A model generated the notes under the pieces. That model was not told where the DNA came from. It ran no database searches and worked only from the letters and a program-made list of their open reading frames with translations. This document shows positions 25,888 through 34,364 of a stretch of 64,000 nucleotides of DNA, piece after piece. The stretch covers positions 1-64,000 of the forward strand of contig NZ_BCFL01000037.1 of assembly GCF_002217755.1 (NCBI RefSeq), read 5' to 3'. Position numbers and translations under genes: made by a program. Every line of letters begins with the position of its first letter. The stretch's first letter is position 1. The stretch is from Streptomyces hyaluromycini. Lineage in GTDB: Bacteria > Actinomycetota > Actinomycetes > Streptomycetales > Streptomycetaceae.

Positions 25888-26687
25888 TGTCGATCACACG
25901 TGTGTTGAGCGCCGCCCTGCTGGCGGTGGGCCTGGCGGCGGGTCCGGCGGCCGCCGACGACGCCTCGCCCTCGCCGAGCGCCTCGGACGACAGCGCGGCG
26001 CCCACCCAGGCGGGCACGTCCTTCCGTACGGCGACGGAGATCGACCAGGGGCAGCAGGCGACGGCCAGCGGGTCCACCGGCGACTACCTGTACTGGTCGT
26101 TCCCGGCCGACGCCGGGCAGCGTCCGGACGTCAAGGCGACGGTGAAGCTGCCCGACTCGCACGCGGGGCAGACCTGGCAGCTCGACGTGTACGACGGACT
26201 GCGGCGCCGGCAGGCCTGCCAGTACGGCGCGCAGACCCGCACGGCCGCGCAGGGCGCCGCCTCGGTGGAGCTGGCGTGCGTGATGCGGACGGTGCGGGCC
26301 TGGTCGGAGCCGTGGGCCGACGACCCGCTGCCCGGCACGTACTACATCCGGCTGACGGTGGTGAACCTGACCTCGGCGGACCTCGGCCAGCCGGTGAGCG
26401 CCGAGGTGAAGGTCGACTCCAAGGACATCGGCGGCTCGGCTGCGGTGGACGGTTCGCTGGCCAAGCCGCTGGTGCCGGGGATCGCGGTCAAGTCCGAGTC
26501 GGACGGGGTCAGTTCCTCGTCGACGAAGTCGGCGGTGCTGTCCTCCATCGAGCCCGACGACGGCTGGTCCTCCGGCTGGTGGACCGACCGCTGGGTGTGG
26601 ACCGGGATCGGCGGCGTGCTGGCCGCGCTGGCGGGCATCGGCGGGTATGCGCTGACGCGGGGGTCGGGGCGGCCGCGGGGGGTTTGA
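25887..26687 (+). CDS. Membrane-anchored secreted protein partnered with the VWA protein, 266 aa
   Basis: ATG at 25887 overlaps the VWA stop by one base. The signal peptide ends around LAAGPAAADD. The extracellular part begins with a Ser/Pro/Asp-rich linker and contains a jelly-roll-like beta pattern (GDYLYWSFPADAGQ, VKATVKLPD, WQLDVYDGLRRRQACQY, GTYYIRLTVVNL). It ends with a TM helix (VWTGIGGVLAALAGIGGYAL) and a basic tail. No enzyme motif. The conserved pairing with a VWA protein in Streptomyces suggests a surface complex of unknown purpose. Confidence 0.7.
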   Translation: MSITRVLSAALLAVGLAAGPAAADDASPSPSASDDSAAPTQAGTSFRTATEIDQGQQATASGSTGDYLYWSFPADAGQRPDVKATVKLPDSHAGQTWQLDVYDGLRRRQACQYGAQTRTAAQGAASVELACVMRTVRAWSEPWADDPLPGTYYIRLTVVNLTSADLGQPVSAEVKVDSKDIGGSAAVDGSLAKPLVPGIAVKSESDGVSSSSTKSAVLSSIEPDDGWSSGWWTDRWVWTGIGGVLAALAGIGGYALTRGSGRPRGV

Positions 26688-26765
26688 CCGCGGTTCTTGC
26701 CCACCCGCCCACCCGACTCGGTCACTTGAGAAGTCCAGGTCCGGGGTGCCGGCTCGCTGCCACAC

Positions 26766-27075
26766 CCCGGGCCCGGCCGACTCGGCCGACTCGGTCGCTC
26801 GGTTGGCGCGGTCGGCTCGACCCGCTCGGTTGGCTCGGTCGGCGCGGCCCGCACGGTTGGCGCGGCCCGCTCGGCCCGCTCGGTCGGCTCGGTCGGCTCG
26901 GTCGGCGCGGCCCGCTCGGTCGGCTCGGCCCGCTCGGTTGGCTCGGCCCGCTCGGTTGGCTCGGTCGGCGCGGCCCGCTCGGTCGGCTCGGCCCGCTCGG
27001 CCCGCTCGGTCGGCTCGGTCGGCGCGGCCCGCTCGGTCGGCGCGGCCCGCTCGGTCGGCTCGGTCGGCTCGGTTG
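26766..27075. repeat. Degenerate pentameric/decameric GC repeat array
   Basis: About 310 bp made of alternating five-base words of the form CGGCT, CGGTC, GGCGC, GGCCCGCT, for example GCCCGCTCGGTCGGCTCGG repeated with variations. The frames through it read as low-complexity Ala/Arg/Ser/Pro runs and are not genes. It lies between two convergent genes and probably arose by slippage; it may also act as a barrier to transcription. Confidence 0.8.
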
Positions 27076-27108
27076 GTGAGGGAGTCGGAGTCCGGGGACT
27101 CCCCGTTG

Positions 27109-27735
27109 TCAGGCTTCCCGCAGCTCCTTGGCCAGGGCGCTGTCGCCCGTCACCGTCACCCGTCCGGCCCGTACCGCCTCCGGCAGCTTCAACTCCCCCC
27201 GGGCCAGGGCCGTGCCCGTGCCGGTGTCGAGTACGAGCCGAGCGTCGGGTTCGGCCGGGGCGGGGCCGTCGCCGTAGACCGGGCCGTCCTCAGCGCCGAC
27301 GTGGAGGTGGAAGTCCCCCTCCCCCAGCCGGACTTCGACGAGCCCCTCGCCCTGCAGGGCCCGCAGCAGCGGCAGCGCGAACCAGTGGGCGCGTACCGCG
27401 TCGGTGGGCCGGCGCTCGCCCAGGTCGGGCTCTCCCCACTTGCCCAGCGCCTGCAGCACCGGCAGCAACTCCCGCCCGCGCCCGGTGAGTTCGTAGACGT
27501 ACGCCGCGCCCGGCGGGGGCAGCCGCCGCCTGGTGGTGAGCCCGTCCCGCTCCATGTCCTTCAGCCGGGACGCGAGGACGTCCGTGCTGACCCCGGGCAG
27601 ATCCGCGTGCAGGTCGGTGTAGCGGCGGGGACCGGCGAGCAGCTCCCGGACGATCAGCAGGGTCCAGCGGTCGCCGACGACGTCGAGGGCGCGGGCTGCG
27701 GAACAGTACTGGTCGTAGCTTCGGCGAGGTGACAT
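27109..27735 (-). CDS. HxlR-family regulator with C-terminal SCP2-like domain, 208 aa
   Basis: ATG at 27735 (MSPRRSYDQYCSAARAL) begins the HxlR winged helix: VVGDRWTLLIVRELLAGPRRY, TDLHADLPGVSTDVLASRLKDMERDGL and a wing with PPPGAAYVYELT. Residues ~100-205 resemble the SCP2/sterol-carrier-like domain often fused to this HxlR subgroup (LVLDTGTGTALARGEL, VTVTGDSALAKEL). It is a probable ligand-responsive repressor, divergent from the aminotransferase gene, with two palindromes in the 82-bp gap that could be its operators. The ATG seems nearly leaderless. Confidence 0.82.
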   Translation of the reverse strand: MSPRRSYDQYCSAARALDVVGDRWTLLIVRELLAGPRRYTDLHADLPGVSTDVLASRLKDMERDGLTTRRRLPPPGAAYVYELTGRGRELLPVLQALGKWGEPDLGERRPTDAVRAHWFALPLLRALQGEGLVEVRLGEGDFHLHVGAEDGPVYGDGPAPAEPDARLVLDTGTGTALARGELKLPEAVRAGRVTVTGDSALAKELREA

Positions 27736-27757
27736 GCGACGCAGTCTAGACAAGATG

Positions 27758-27792
27758 TTGGACTTTCCAAGCTCCTACTTGGTAAAACCAAG
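27758..27792. promoter_or_regulatory. Two palindromes between the HxlR regulator and alaA
   Basis: TTGGACTTTCCAA (27758-27770) and CTTGGTAAAACCAAG (27778-27792) are both perfect inverted repeats, spaced about two helix turns centre to centre. They sit in the short divergent gap, where an HxlR dimer pair would control both promoters. Confidence 0.6.
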
Positions 27793-27817
27793 CAACACGA
27801 GTTTCCGGAGGGGCGCA

Positions 27818-29026
27818 ATGGAGTTCCGGCAGTCCAACAAGCTCAGCGAGGTCTGTTACGAGATCCGCGGACCGGTGATCGAGCACGCCAACGCGCTGGA
27901 GGAGGCGGGCCACAGCGTGCTGCGCCTGAACACCGGCAACCCCGCGGTGTTCGGCTTCGAGGCGCCGGAGGAGATCCTCCAGGACATGATCCGGATGCTC
28001 CCGCAGGCACACGGCTACACCGACTCGCGCGGCATCCTCTCCGCCCGCCGGGCCGTCGCCCAGCGCTACCAGAGCCTGGGCCTGGAGGTCGGCGTCGACG
28101 ACGTCTTCCTCGGCAACGGCGTCTCGGAGCTGGTCTCCATGGCCGTACAGGCGCTGGTCGAGGACGGCGACGAGATCCTGATCCCCGCCCCGGACTTCCC
28201 GCTGTGGACGGCGGTGACCACCCTCGCCGGCGGCAAGGCGGTGCACTACCTCTGCGACGAACAGGCCGACTGGTACCCGGATCTGGCCGACATGGAGTCG
28301 AAGATCACGGACCGCACCAAGGCCGTCGTCATCATCAACCCGAACAACCCGACCGGCGCGGTGTACCCCAAGGAGATCCTGGAGGGCATCCTCGACCTGG
28401 CCCGCCGGCACGGCCTGATGGTCTTCGCGGACGAGATCTACGACCAGATCCTGTACGACGACGCCGTCCACCACTCCACCGCGGCCCTCGCCCCCGACCT
28501 GGTCGTCCTCACCTTCTGCGGCCTGTCCAAGACGTACCGGGTGGCCGGCTTCCGCTCGGGCTGGCTGGTCGTCACCGGCCCGAAGCAGCACGCCAAGGAC
28601 TACCTGGAGGGCCTCACCATGCTGGCCTCCATGCGGCTGTGCGCCAACGCCCCCGCCCAGTACGCCATCCAGGCCGCGCTCGGCGGCCGCCAGTCCATCC
28701 GCGAACTCGTCACCCCCGGCGGCAGGCTGTACGAGCAGCGCAACGTGGCCTGGGAGAAGCTCAACGAGATCCCCGGCGTCTCGTGCGTCAAGCCGAAGGG
28801 CGCCCTCTACGCCTTCGCGCGCATCGACCCCAAGGTCCACCCGATCCACGACGACGAGAGGTTCGTCCTGGACCTGCTGCTCCAGGAGAAGATCCAGGTC
28901 GTCCAGGGCACCGGCTTCAACTGGCCCGCCCCCGACCACTTCCGCATCCTCACCCTCCCCCATGCGGAGACCCTGGAGACGGCGATCGGCCGGATCGGGC
29001 GGTTCCTGAGCGGCTATCGGCAGTAA
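27818..29026 (+). CDS. alaA: Glutamate-pyruvate (alanine) aminotransferase AlaA, 402 aa
   Basis: ATG at 27818 follows CCGGAGGGGCGCA. The protein follows Escherichia coli AlaA closely: LNTGNPAVFGFEAPEEI, GYTDSRGILSARRAV, VFLGNGVSELVSMA, INPNNPTGAVYPKEIL, VFADEIYDQILYD, the PLP-lysine block TFCGLSKTYRVAGFRSGW, and ASMRLCANAPAQYAIQ. Family reaction: pyruvate + glutamate to alanine + 2-oxoglutarate with PLP, in the cytoplasm. Length and C terminus (FLSGYRQ) are complete. It is monocistronic or followed by the HAD gene 33 bp downstream. Control by the divergent HxlR protein is likely from the operators. Confidence 0.9.
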   Translation: MEFRQSNKLSEVCYEIRGPVIEHANALEEAGHSVLRLNTGNPAVFGFEAPEEILQDMIRMLPQAHGYTDSRGILSARRAVAQRYQSLGLEVGVDDVFLGNGVSELVSMAVQALVEDGDEILIPAPDFPLWTAVTTLAGGKAVHYLCDEQADWYPDLADMESKITDRTKAVVIINPNNPTGAVYPKEILEGILDLARRHGLMVFADEIYDQILYDDAVHHSTAALAPDLVVLTFCGLSKTYRVAGFRSGWLVVTGPKQHAKDYLEGLTMLASMRLCANAPAQYAIQAALGGRQSIRELVTPGGRLYEQRNVAWEKLNEIPGVSCVKPKGALYAFARIDPKVHPIHDDERFVLDLLLQEKIQVVQGTGFNWPAPDHFRILTLPHAETLETAIGRIGRFLSGYRQ

Positions 29027-29059
29027 TGGACCGCGGGGCTGTCCGGGTATGTCGTCCCC

Positions 29060-29590
29060 ATGACCCAGCGGCCACTGCTCCTCCTCGACGTCGACGGCCC
29101 CCTGAATCCCTTCCGGGCCCGGTTCCTGCGGCACCGCGGGTACGTGACCCGCAGGCTGCACCCCGCCAACTGGGCGGACCGCCAGCGGCCCGGCTCCCGC
29201 AGGCTGCGCCGGGGGCTGCGGGTGCGGCTGCATCCGGGGCACGGGGCCCGGCTGCTCGCACTGCCGTACGAACTGGCCTGGGCCACCACCTGGATGCACC
29301 AGGCCAACGAGATGATCGGACCGGTCATCGGGCTGCCCGAGCTGCCCGTCATCGAGTGGCCGGAGCTGTTCGCGAAGGATCCGGACGGCCTGTACTGGAA
29401 GACGCGGACCGTCGTGGCGTGGGCGGCCGGGCGGCCGTTCGTGTGGGTGGACGACATGGTCACCGAACTCGACATCCGCCATGTCGCCGAGCACCACGAA
29501 GGCCCCGCACTGCTCCTTCCGGTGGATCCGCGGCACGGCCTGCGGGCGCGTGAGTTCGCCGAACTGGAACGCTGGGCTCATAGCCTCTGA
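29060..29590 (+). CDS. HAD-like hydrolase, 176 aa
   Basis: The protein starts with motif I as LLLLDVDGPLNPF (Asp10, Asp12) and ends with a motif IV-like VWVDDMVTELD near residue 130. Between these, LLALPYELAWATTWMHQAN holds the Thr of motif II. This arrangement is that of the small actinobacterial HAD group without a large cap, related to HAD domains in nucleic-acid repair proteins. Substrate unknown. It sits 3 bp before the histidine phosphatase gene, so both are likely co-transcribed. Confidence 0.72.
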   Translation: MTQRPLLLLDVDGPLNPFRARFLRHRGYVTRRLHPANWADRQRPGSRRLRRGLRVRLHPGHGARLLALPYELAWATTWMHQANEMIGPVIGLPELPVIEWPELFAKDPDGLYWKTRTVVAWAAGRPFVWVDDMVTELDIRHVAEHHEGPALLLPVDPRHGLRAREFAELERWAHSL

Positions 29591-29593
29591 CGT

Positions 29594-30193
29594 ATGGCTG
29601 ATGTCTTTCTCGTCCGGCACGGTGAGACCGAGTGGTCGCGGTCCGGACGGCATACCGGGTGGACCGACGTGCCGCTCACCGAGCACGGCAGGGACGAGGC
29701 GCGGCGGCTGGTGCCGTTGATCCGCTCGCACCGCATCGGTGCCGCCTTCGTCAGCCCGCTCCAGCGGGCCCGCGAGACCGCCGAGCTGATCGGGGTCCCC
29801 GACGCCCGCGTCGACGCCGACCTGCGGGAGTGGGACTACGGCGGCTACGAGGGTGTGACCACCATGGAGATCCAGCGCACCCGGCCCGGCTGGTTCCTGT
29901 TCACGGACGGAGTGGCGCCCGGCCCGCCGGAGCATCCCGGGGAGAGCCCGGAGCAGGTCGGGGAGCGGGCCGACCGGATGCTGTCCAAGGTCGAGGCGGC
30001 CCTCGCCAACACGGAGGGGGTCGTGCTGCTGGTGGCCCACGGGCACTTCCTGCGCGTCCTGACCGCCCGCCGCCTCGGCCTGCCCCCGTCCGCCGGGGCC
30101 CTCTTCCAGCTGGCGACCGGGACACTGTGCCGGCTGGGCACGGAGCACGAACGGCCGGTGATCGCGGGCTGGAACATCCGGCCCAGCGGGTAG
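29594..30193 (+). CDS. Histidine phosphatase family protein (phosphoglycerate mutase-like), 199 aa
   Basis: Residues 4-14 FLVRHGETEWS contain the RHG catalytic His. The partner residues are visible in FVSPLQRARETAELIG (Arg), DLREWDYGGYEG (Glu-region) and VVLLVAHGHFLRVL (second His). It has the normal length for a branch-1 histidine phosphatase. Typical substrates are sugar phosphates or phosphorylated vitamins precursors, and context with a HAD protein does not narrow it. Confidence 0.88.
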   Translation: MADVFLVRHGETEWSRSGRHTGWTDVPLTEHGRDEARRLVPLIRSHRIGAAFVSPLQRARETAELIGVPDARVDADLREWDYGGYEGVTTMEIQRTRPGWFLFTDGVAPGPPEHPGESPEQVGERADRMLSKVEAALANTEGVVLLVAHGHFLRVLTARRLGLPPSAGALFQLATGTLCRLGTEHERPVIAGWNIRPSG

Positions 30194-30282
30194 CGGGACC
30201 GCGTTGTCAGTCCCCGGTCGTAGTCTTCGAACAGGCCGCCCATCAGGCGGTTGCGGACCGCCGACCACCGGGGAGGAGCACC

Positions 30283-30918
30283 GTGACCCGACCGCCCACC
30301 GCCGCGCAGCGACGGGTCATCGACGCCGCCGACCCGGTCACCGGACGGCTGCGGGGTACGGAGGCGCAGCTGGCGGCGCTGGTGAAGCGCGGGCTCGCCT
30401 TCCGGCACCCGCGCCCGCCGCACGACCACTTCCTCACCCCGGCCGGGCATCGGACACGGGAGGCTCCGGAGCCCCTGACCGCGACGGAACCCAGGGCCGC
30501 GACGGAACCCGAGCCGACGGGGGGCTTCGCCGCGCGGGTCGGCGGGGAGGACACGGCCGACACCGGGCCCGCCCGCGCCCGCGAGGTCCACAGCGCCTGG
30601 CAGGGACTGCTCGAACTGCGCCGGATGACCAACCCCGACGGCGCCACGGACCGGCCGTGCGGCTGGGAGCGTGCGCATCTGGTGCGGGCCGCCGCACTCG
30701 CCCTGGAGGCGGCCGGGCATCCGCCCGAGGGGCCGGACACCCCCGGGTACCGGGTGCGGGCCACCCCGCAGCCGGAGGCGGTCGCGGTGTACGCGCCGGC
30801 GGGCGAACCCCTGCGGGCATGCGCGGCCACCCTGGAGCGGGCGGGCTGGCAGACCGGCGAGTACACGGAACCCCGGAGCCGAACGCGCTATCTGCTGGCA
30901 TCGCCACGCCGGGCGTGA
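30283..30918 (+). CDS. Hypothetical protein, 211 aa
   Basis: GTG at 30283 follows GGGGAGGAGCACC, a strong site. The N-terminal ~45 residues form a helix-turn region (AQRRVIDAADPVTGRLRGTEA) reminiscent of a small winged helix. A linker rich in Glu/Pro/Thr follows, then a C-terminal domain with conserved Trp and Arg (EVHSAWQGLLELRRMTN, CGWERAHLVRAAALALEAAG). Similar proteins are widespread in Streptomyces and lack an assigned function. Confidence 0.6.
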   Translation: MTRPPTAAQRRVIDAADPVTGRLRGTEAQLAALVKRGLAFRHPRPPHDHFLTPAGHRTREAPEPLTATEPRAATEPEPTGGFAARVGGEDTADTGPARAREVHSAWQGLLELRRMTNPDGATDRPCGWERAHLVRAAALALEAAGHPPEGPDTPGYRVRATPQPEAVAVYAPAGEPLRACAATLERAGWQTGEYTEPRSRTRYLLASPRRA

Positions 30919-30951
30919 CGCTCGTGTCAGGATGCCGACAAGGGATCAGTG

Positions 30952-30992
30952 CGTCGTACACGAGACATCGTGCACGAACGTCGTACACGAGA
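30952..30992 (+). promoter_or_regulatory. Duplicated CGTCGTACACGAGA motif upstream of the thioesterase gene
   Basis: Two identical 14-mers begin at 30952 and 30979, with a related CATCGTGCACGAACG between them, so CGTxxACG half-sites recur at regular spacing. Placed 10-50 bp before the start at 31003, they look like a promoter-proximal regulator site. No regulator can be named. Confidence 0.45.
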
Positions 30993-31002
30993 AGGGGAAG
31001 TC

Positions 31003-31425
31003 GTGAGCGAACCGTATTCCGTCCGCGTCACGGTCCGTGGCTACGAGACCGATGTGCAGGGCCATGTGAACCAGGCGGTGTACATCAACTACGCCGAGCA
31101 CGCCCGCTGGTCGCTGCTCCAGGCGGCCGGGGTCACGCAGGCCGAGCTGATCGGGCGGGGCGTGGGCCCGGTGGGACTGGAGACGACCATCCGTTACAAA
31201 CGGGAGCTGCTCGCCGGTGACGAGGTCGATGTGACCTGCGCGTTCGAGTGGAGCGGCGGCAAGACGTTCCGGGTGGTGCAGAAGATAACCAAGGCGGACG
31301 GCACGCTGGCCGCCGAGGTCGACGCGGTAGGCGGGCTGCTGGACCTGAAGGCCCGGAAGCTGGTCGCCGACCCTCGTGAGATCTTCAAGGAACTCACCTC
31401 GGACCCGGAGCTGTTCGGGCTCTGA
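31003..31425 (+). CDS. Hotdog-fold acyl-CoA thioesterase (4HBT), 140 aa
   Basis: GTG at 31003 follows GAAGGGGAAGTC. The motif YETDVQGHVNQAVYINYAEHARW is the catalytic Asp-containing signature of the 4-hydroxybenzoyl-CoA thioesterase family (DxxGHVNxxxY). GLETTIRYKRELLAGDEVDV and FRVVQKITKADGTLAAEVD are the following strands. It hydrolyses an acyl-CoA, chain specificity unknown. Monocistronic. Confidence 0.88.
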   Translation: MSEPYSVRVTVRGYETDVQGHVNQAVYINYAEHARWSLLQAAGVTQAELIGRGVGPVGLETTIRYKRELLAGDEVDVTCAFEWSGGKTFRVVQKITKADGTLAAEVDAVGGLLDLKARKLVADPREIFKELTSDPELFGL

Positions 31426-31455
31426 GAGCCGGCGGGCCCGTCGGTTCCGATCCGT

Positions 31456-31857
31456 CTACGCGTCGAGCAGTTCGGGCTGGTGCTCGGCGTCGTAGGCCGC
31501 CCGTGCCTGCGCGATGTACCCGCGGTTGCGCTCGGCCCAGTCGGTCAGCCGCAGCAGCGTCTCGTGCAACTCCAGCGCCACCGGGGTGAGTCCGTACTCC
31601 ACCCGTGGCGGCACGGTCGCGTACACGGTGCGGGTCACCAGTCCGTCGCGCTCCAGGTTGCGCAGGGTGAGGGTCAGCATCCGGCGGCTGATGCCCTCGA
31701 TGCTGCGCTCCAGCTCGGTGAAGCGGATGGGCCCGTGCGAGGCCGCGACCAGGATCTGGACGCTCCACTTGCCGGCCACCCTGTCAAGAACCTCACGGAC
31801 CGGGCAGGCGTGCGCGTTCACGACCTGAGCGGTTACATCGGTGTTCCTCTGGGACAT
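31456..31857 (-). CDS. HxlR-family transcriptional regulator, 133 aa
   Basis: A short single-domain HxlR protein: CPVREVLDRVAGKWSVQIL, FTELERSIEGISRRMLTLTLRNLERDGLV and VEYGLTPVALELHETL with the wing in between. The N-terminal Cys18 in NAHACPVRE is at the position where redox- or aldehyde-sensing HxlR proteins have their reactive Cys. It is divergent from an MFS pump and a likely repressor of it. Confidence 0.9.
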   Translation of the reverse strand: MSQRNTDVTAQVVNAHACPVREVLDRVAGKWSVQILVAASHGPIRFTELERSIEGISRRMLTLTLRNLERDGLVTRTVYATVPPRVEYGLTPVALELHETLLRLTDWAERNRGYIAQARAAYDAEHQPELLDA

Positions 31858-31929
31858 CCGACTGCCTCCTTACGCCGACTCCCATGGTCACTCACGATGT
31901 CCTCCGTTACAAGTCGTGCACCTAGGGAC

Positions 31930-31944
31930 CGGAACCCGGTTCCG
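31930..31944. promoter_or_regulatory. Palindrome between HxlR regulator and MFS pump
   Basis: CGGAACCCGGTTCCG is a perfect inverted repeat with a 3-bp centre, 27 bp before the MFS start. It is a plausible HxlR operator overlapping the pump promoter. Confidence 0.45.
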
Positions 31945-31970
31945 CCGGAGAATACGGAGGCCACAGCGCC

Positions 31971-33398
31971 ATGACGGCTCTCACCACGTCACCGACGCGC
32001 ACACGGCATCGAACGTACCCTCGCCGGGCATCTCTCGCCATTCTGTGCGCGGGTGCCCTCATGACGATTCTGGACGGCACCATCGTGACCGTCGCGCTGC
32101 CCGCGATCCAGACCGACCTGGGCTTCTCCGGGGCGGGGCTCGCCTGGGTGGTGAACGCGTATCTGATCCCGTTCGGCGGACTGCTTCTCCTGGTCGGCCG
32201 AATGGGTGATCTGCTGGGCCGCAAGCGGATGTTCACGGCCGGGCTCGCCGTGTTCACCGCGGCCTCCGTGCTGTGCGGGGTGGCCACGAGCCAGGGGCTG
32301 CTGATCGCGGCGCGGGCCGTGCAGGGCGTCGGCGGGGCGATGGCCTCGGCGGTCGTGCTCGGCATGCTGGTCGCCCTCTTCCCGGAGCCGCGTGAACAGG
32401 CCCGTGCCATCGCGGTGTTCAGCGCGGTCGGGTCGCTGGGCGCCACGCTGGGCACGTTCCTCGGCGGGGCGCTGACCCAGGCCCTGAGCTGGCACTGGAT
32501 CTTCCTGATCAATCTGCCGATCGGCGTCGTCGCCTGGGTGGCGGCGGTCCGGGTGCTGTCCCCGGAGCGCGGCGCCGGGCTCCGCGACGGCGCCGACTAC
32601 CCGGGCGCGGCGCTGGTCACCGGTGCGCTGATGCTCACCGTGTACGTCGTCGTGGGCTCCGCCGACCGCGGCACGGCCACGACCCTGCTGCTGACGGCGC
32701 TCACCCTCGTCCTGTTCACGGCGTTCGCCGTCCGCCAGACGCGCGCCCGACGCCCGCTGCTGCGGCCCAGGCTGTTCCGCTCCCGGTCGCTGACCGGCGC
32801 GAACGCCGTGCAGATCCTGATGATCGCGACGATGTACGGCTTCCAGTTCATCGGCGCGCTCTACCTCCAACGGGTCCTGGGATTCGGGGAGTTGGCCACC
32901 GGCCTGGCCTTCCTCCCGGCGCCGGTGGCGCTCGGGGTGCTGATGACGACCCTCTCCGCGCGGGCGATCGGCCACTTCGGGGCGTACCGGGTGCTGCTCG
33001 CCGGGCTGGTGCTGATCAGCGGCGGCATGGCGCTGCTGAGCCGGGCCCCCGCCGACGGCTCGTACGCCGCCGATGTGCTGCCGCCCATGCTGCTGATGGC
33101 GGCCGGGTTCGCGGCCGCCATGCCCCCGCTGACCGGTCTCGCCATGTCCGGCGCCGCCGAGGAGGACGCCGGTCTGGCCTCGGGGCTGTTCAACACCACG
33201 CAGGTGGTGGGTGGTTCGCTGGGGCTTGCGGTGCTGAGCACGCTGGCTGCGAGCCGCACCGGCGGACTGCTGGACCGGGGCGCGGAGCTGGTCCCGGCCA
33301 CGGCGGAGGGTTACCGGCTGGCGTTCCGGGTGGCGACCGGGATCGCGGTGGCGGCCCTGGTGCTGGCGGGGGCGGTACTGCGGCCGCGGAGCCGGTGA
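31971..33398 (+). CDS. MFS drug/proton antiporter, DHA2 family, 475 aa
   Basis: Motif D1 (ALMTILDGTIVTVALPAIQ), motif A (VGRMGDLLGRKRM) and motif C (AVGSLGATLGTFLGG) are clear, with 14 hydrophobic helices. It resembles pumps that export dyes or antibiotics and is controlled by an adjacent HxlR regulator here. Substrate unknown. Confidence 0.9.
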   Translation: MTALTTSPTRTRHRTYPRRASLAILCAGALMTILDGTIVTVALPAIQTDLGFSGAGLAWVVNAYLIPFGGLLLLVGRMGDLLGRKRMFTAGLAVFTAASVLCGVATSQGLLIAARAVQGVGGAMASAVVLGMLVALFPEPREQARAIAVFSAVGSLGATLGTFLGGALTQALSWHWIFLINLPIGVVAWVAAVRVLSPERGAGLRDGADYPGAALVTGALMLTVYVVVGSADRGTATTLLLTALTLVLFTAFAVRQTRARRPLLRPRLFRSRSLTGANAVQILMIATMYGFQFIGALYLQRVLGFGELATGLAFLPAPVALGVLMTTLSARAIGHFGAYRVLLAGLVLISGGMALLSRAPADGSYAADVLPPMLLMAAGFAAAMPPLTGLAMSGAAEEDAGLASGLFNTTQVVGGSLGLAVLSTLAASRTGGLLDRGAELVPATAEGYRLAFRVATGIAVAALVLAGAVLRPRSR

Positions 33399-33407
33399 GA
33401 CAGGGCC

Positions 33408-34262
33408 TCAGCTCACCTCGAAGAGGCCCTTGTTGTCCGCGGCCCAGGTCCGGAAGGTCCGGGCCGGCCGGCCCAGTACCTCGGCCACGTCCTCGGTGAG
33501 CACCGCGTTGCCACCGGCGCGGACGAACGCCAGGCCGGTCAGGGCGCCCTCCGCCCGGGTCTCGTCCATGCCCCAGGCCGTACGCAGGAATGCGCGGGTC
33601 TCGTCCGGGGACAGGTCCCGGGTCGGGACCGGGCGGCCCAGGACCTCGGCGAGCACGGCGGCCTGGCCGGGGACGGTGATCGCCTCGGGACCGGTCAGGG
33701 TGTACGTCCGCCCCGCGTGCCCGGCGTCCAGCAGGGACCGCACCGCCACCTCGGCGATGTCGCGCGGGTCGATCACGCCCGACGCGCCGTCCCCGGTCAT
33801 GTTGGGCACCGGCTCGCCCGCGCGCAGGGCCTGGAGCCAGGTCAGCGTGTTGGAGGCGAACGACGACGGCCGCAGCACGGTCCAGGCGAGCCCGCTGTCC
33901 CGCACGGCCCGCTCGCCGGCCACGTGCCACGACCCGGAGGGACCGGAGGCCGGGTCACCGGTGGCGATGGCGGAGAGCTTCACCAGCCGGTCGGCGCCGG
34001 CGGCCCGCGCCGCGGCGACCAGGGCCGCGTCCTGCCCCTCGTCGGGGCCGGGCGGCCGCAGCAGGAACACGGCCGTCGCCCCGGCCGACGCGGCGTCCAG
34101 GGAGGCCGGGTCGCCGTAGTCCCCGCGCACCACCTCCACCCCGGCGGGCAGTTGCGCCTTCGCCGGGTCGCGGGTGAGGGCGCGTACCTTCGCACCGCGC
34201 CCGGCCAGTTGTCGTACGACGTCACGTCCGATGGTGCCCGTGGCACCCGTCACCAGAATCAT
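33408..34262 (-). CDS. NmrA/NAD(P)H-binding SDR-like protein, 284 aa
   Basis: ATG at 34262 starts MILVTGATGTIGRDVVRQL, an atypical SDR nucleotide motif GATGTIGR. A VRALTRDPAK segment, VRGDYGDPASL and FLLRPPG follow. The Tyr-x3-Lys catalytic pair of classical SDRs is absent, as is usual for NmrA-like redox sensors and quinone reductases. The long open frame upstream of 34262 is non-coding. It converges with the MFS gene 9 bp away and is divergent from an AraC regulator. Confidence 0.85.
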   Translation of the reverse strand: MILVTGATGTIGRDVVRQLAGRGAKVRALTRDPAKAQLPAGVEVVRGDYGDPASLDAASAGATAVFLLRPPGPDEGQDAALVAAARAAGADRLVKLSAIATGDPASGPSGSWHVAGERAVRDSGLAWTVLRPSSFASNTLTWLQALRAGEPVPNMTGDGASGVIDPRDIAEVAVRSLLDAGHAGRTYTLTGPEAITVPGQAAVLAEVLGRPVPTRDLSPDETRAFLRTAWGMDETRAEGALTGLAFVRAGGNAVLTEDVAEVLGRPARTFRTWAADNKGLFEVS

Positions 34263-34364
34263 GTGGTCCACGGTGGGCCCGCCGGGGCGCCCGGCTCTTG
34301 GAAATTCCGGCACGGCCGGTCCGACCGGGCGGCGACGCCGGGCCGTTACGGTGAAAGGGTGCCG

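Noticed and set aside
26746..27108. Ala/Arg/Ser/Pro-repeat protein
   Set aside because: All frames through the pentamer array are low-complexity translations without ribosome binding site.
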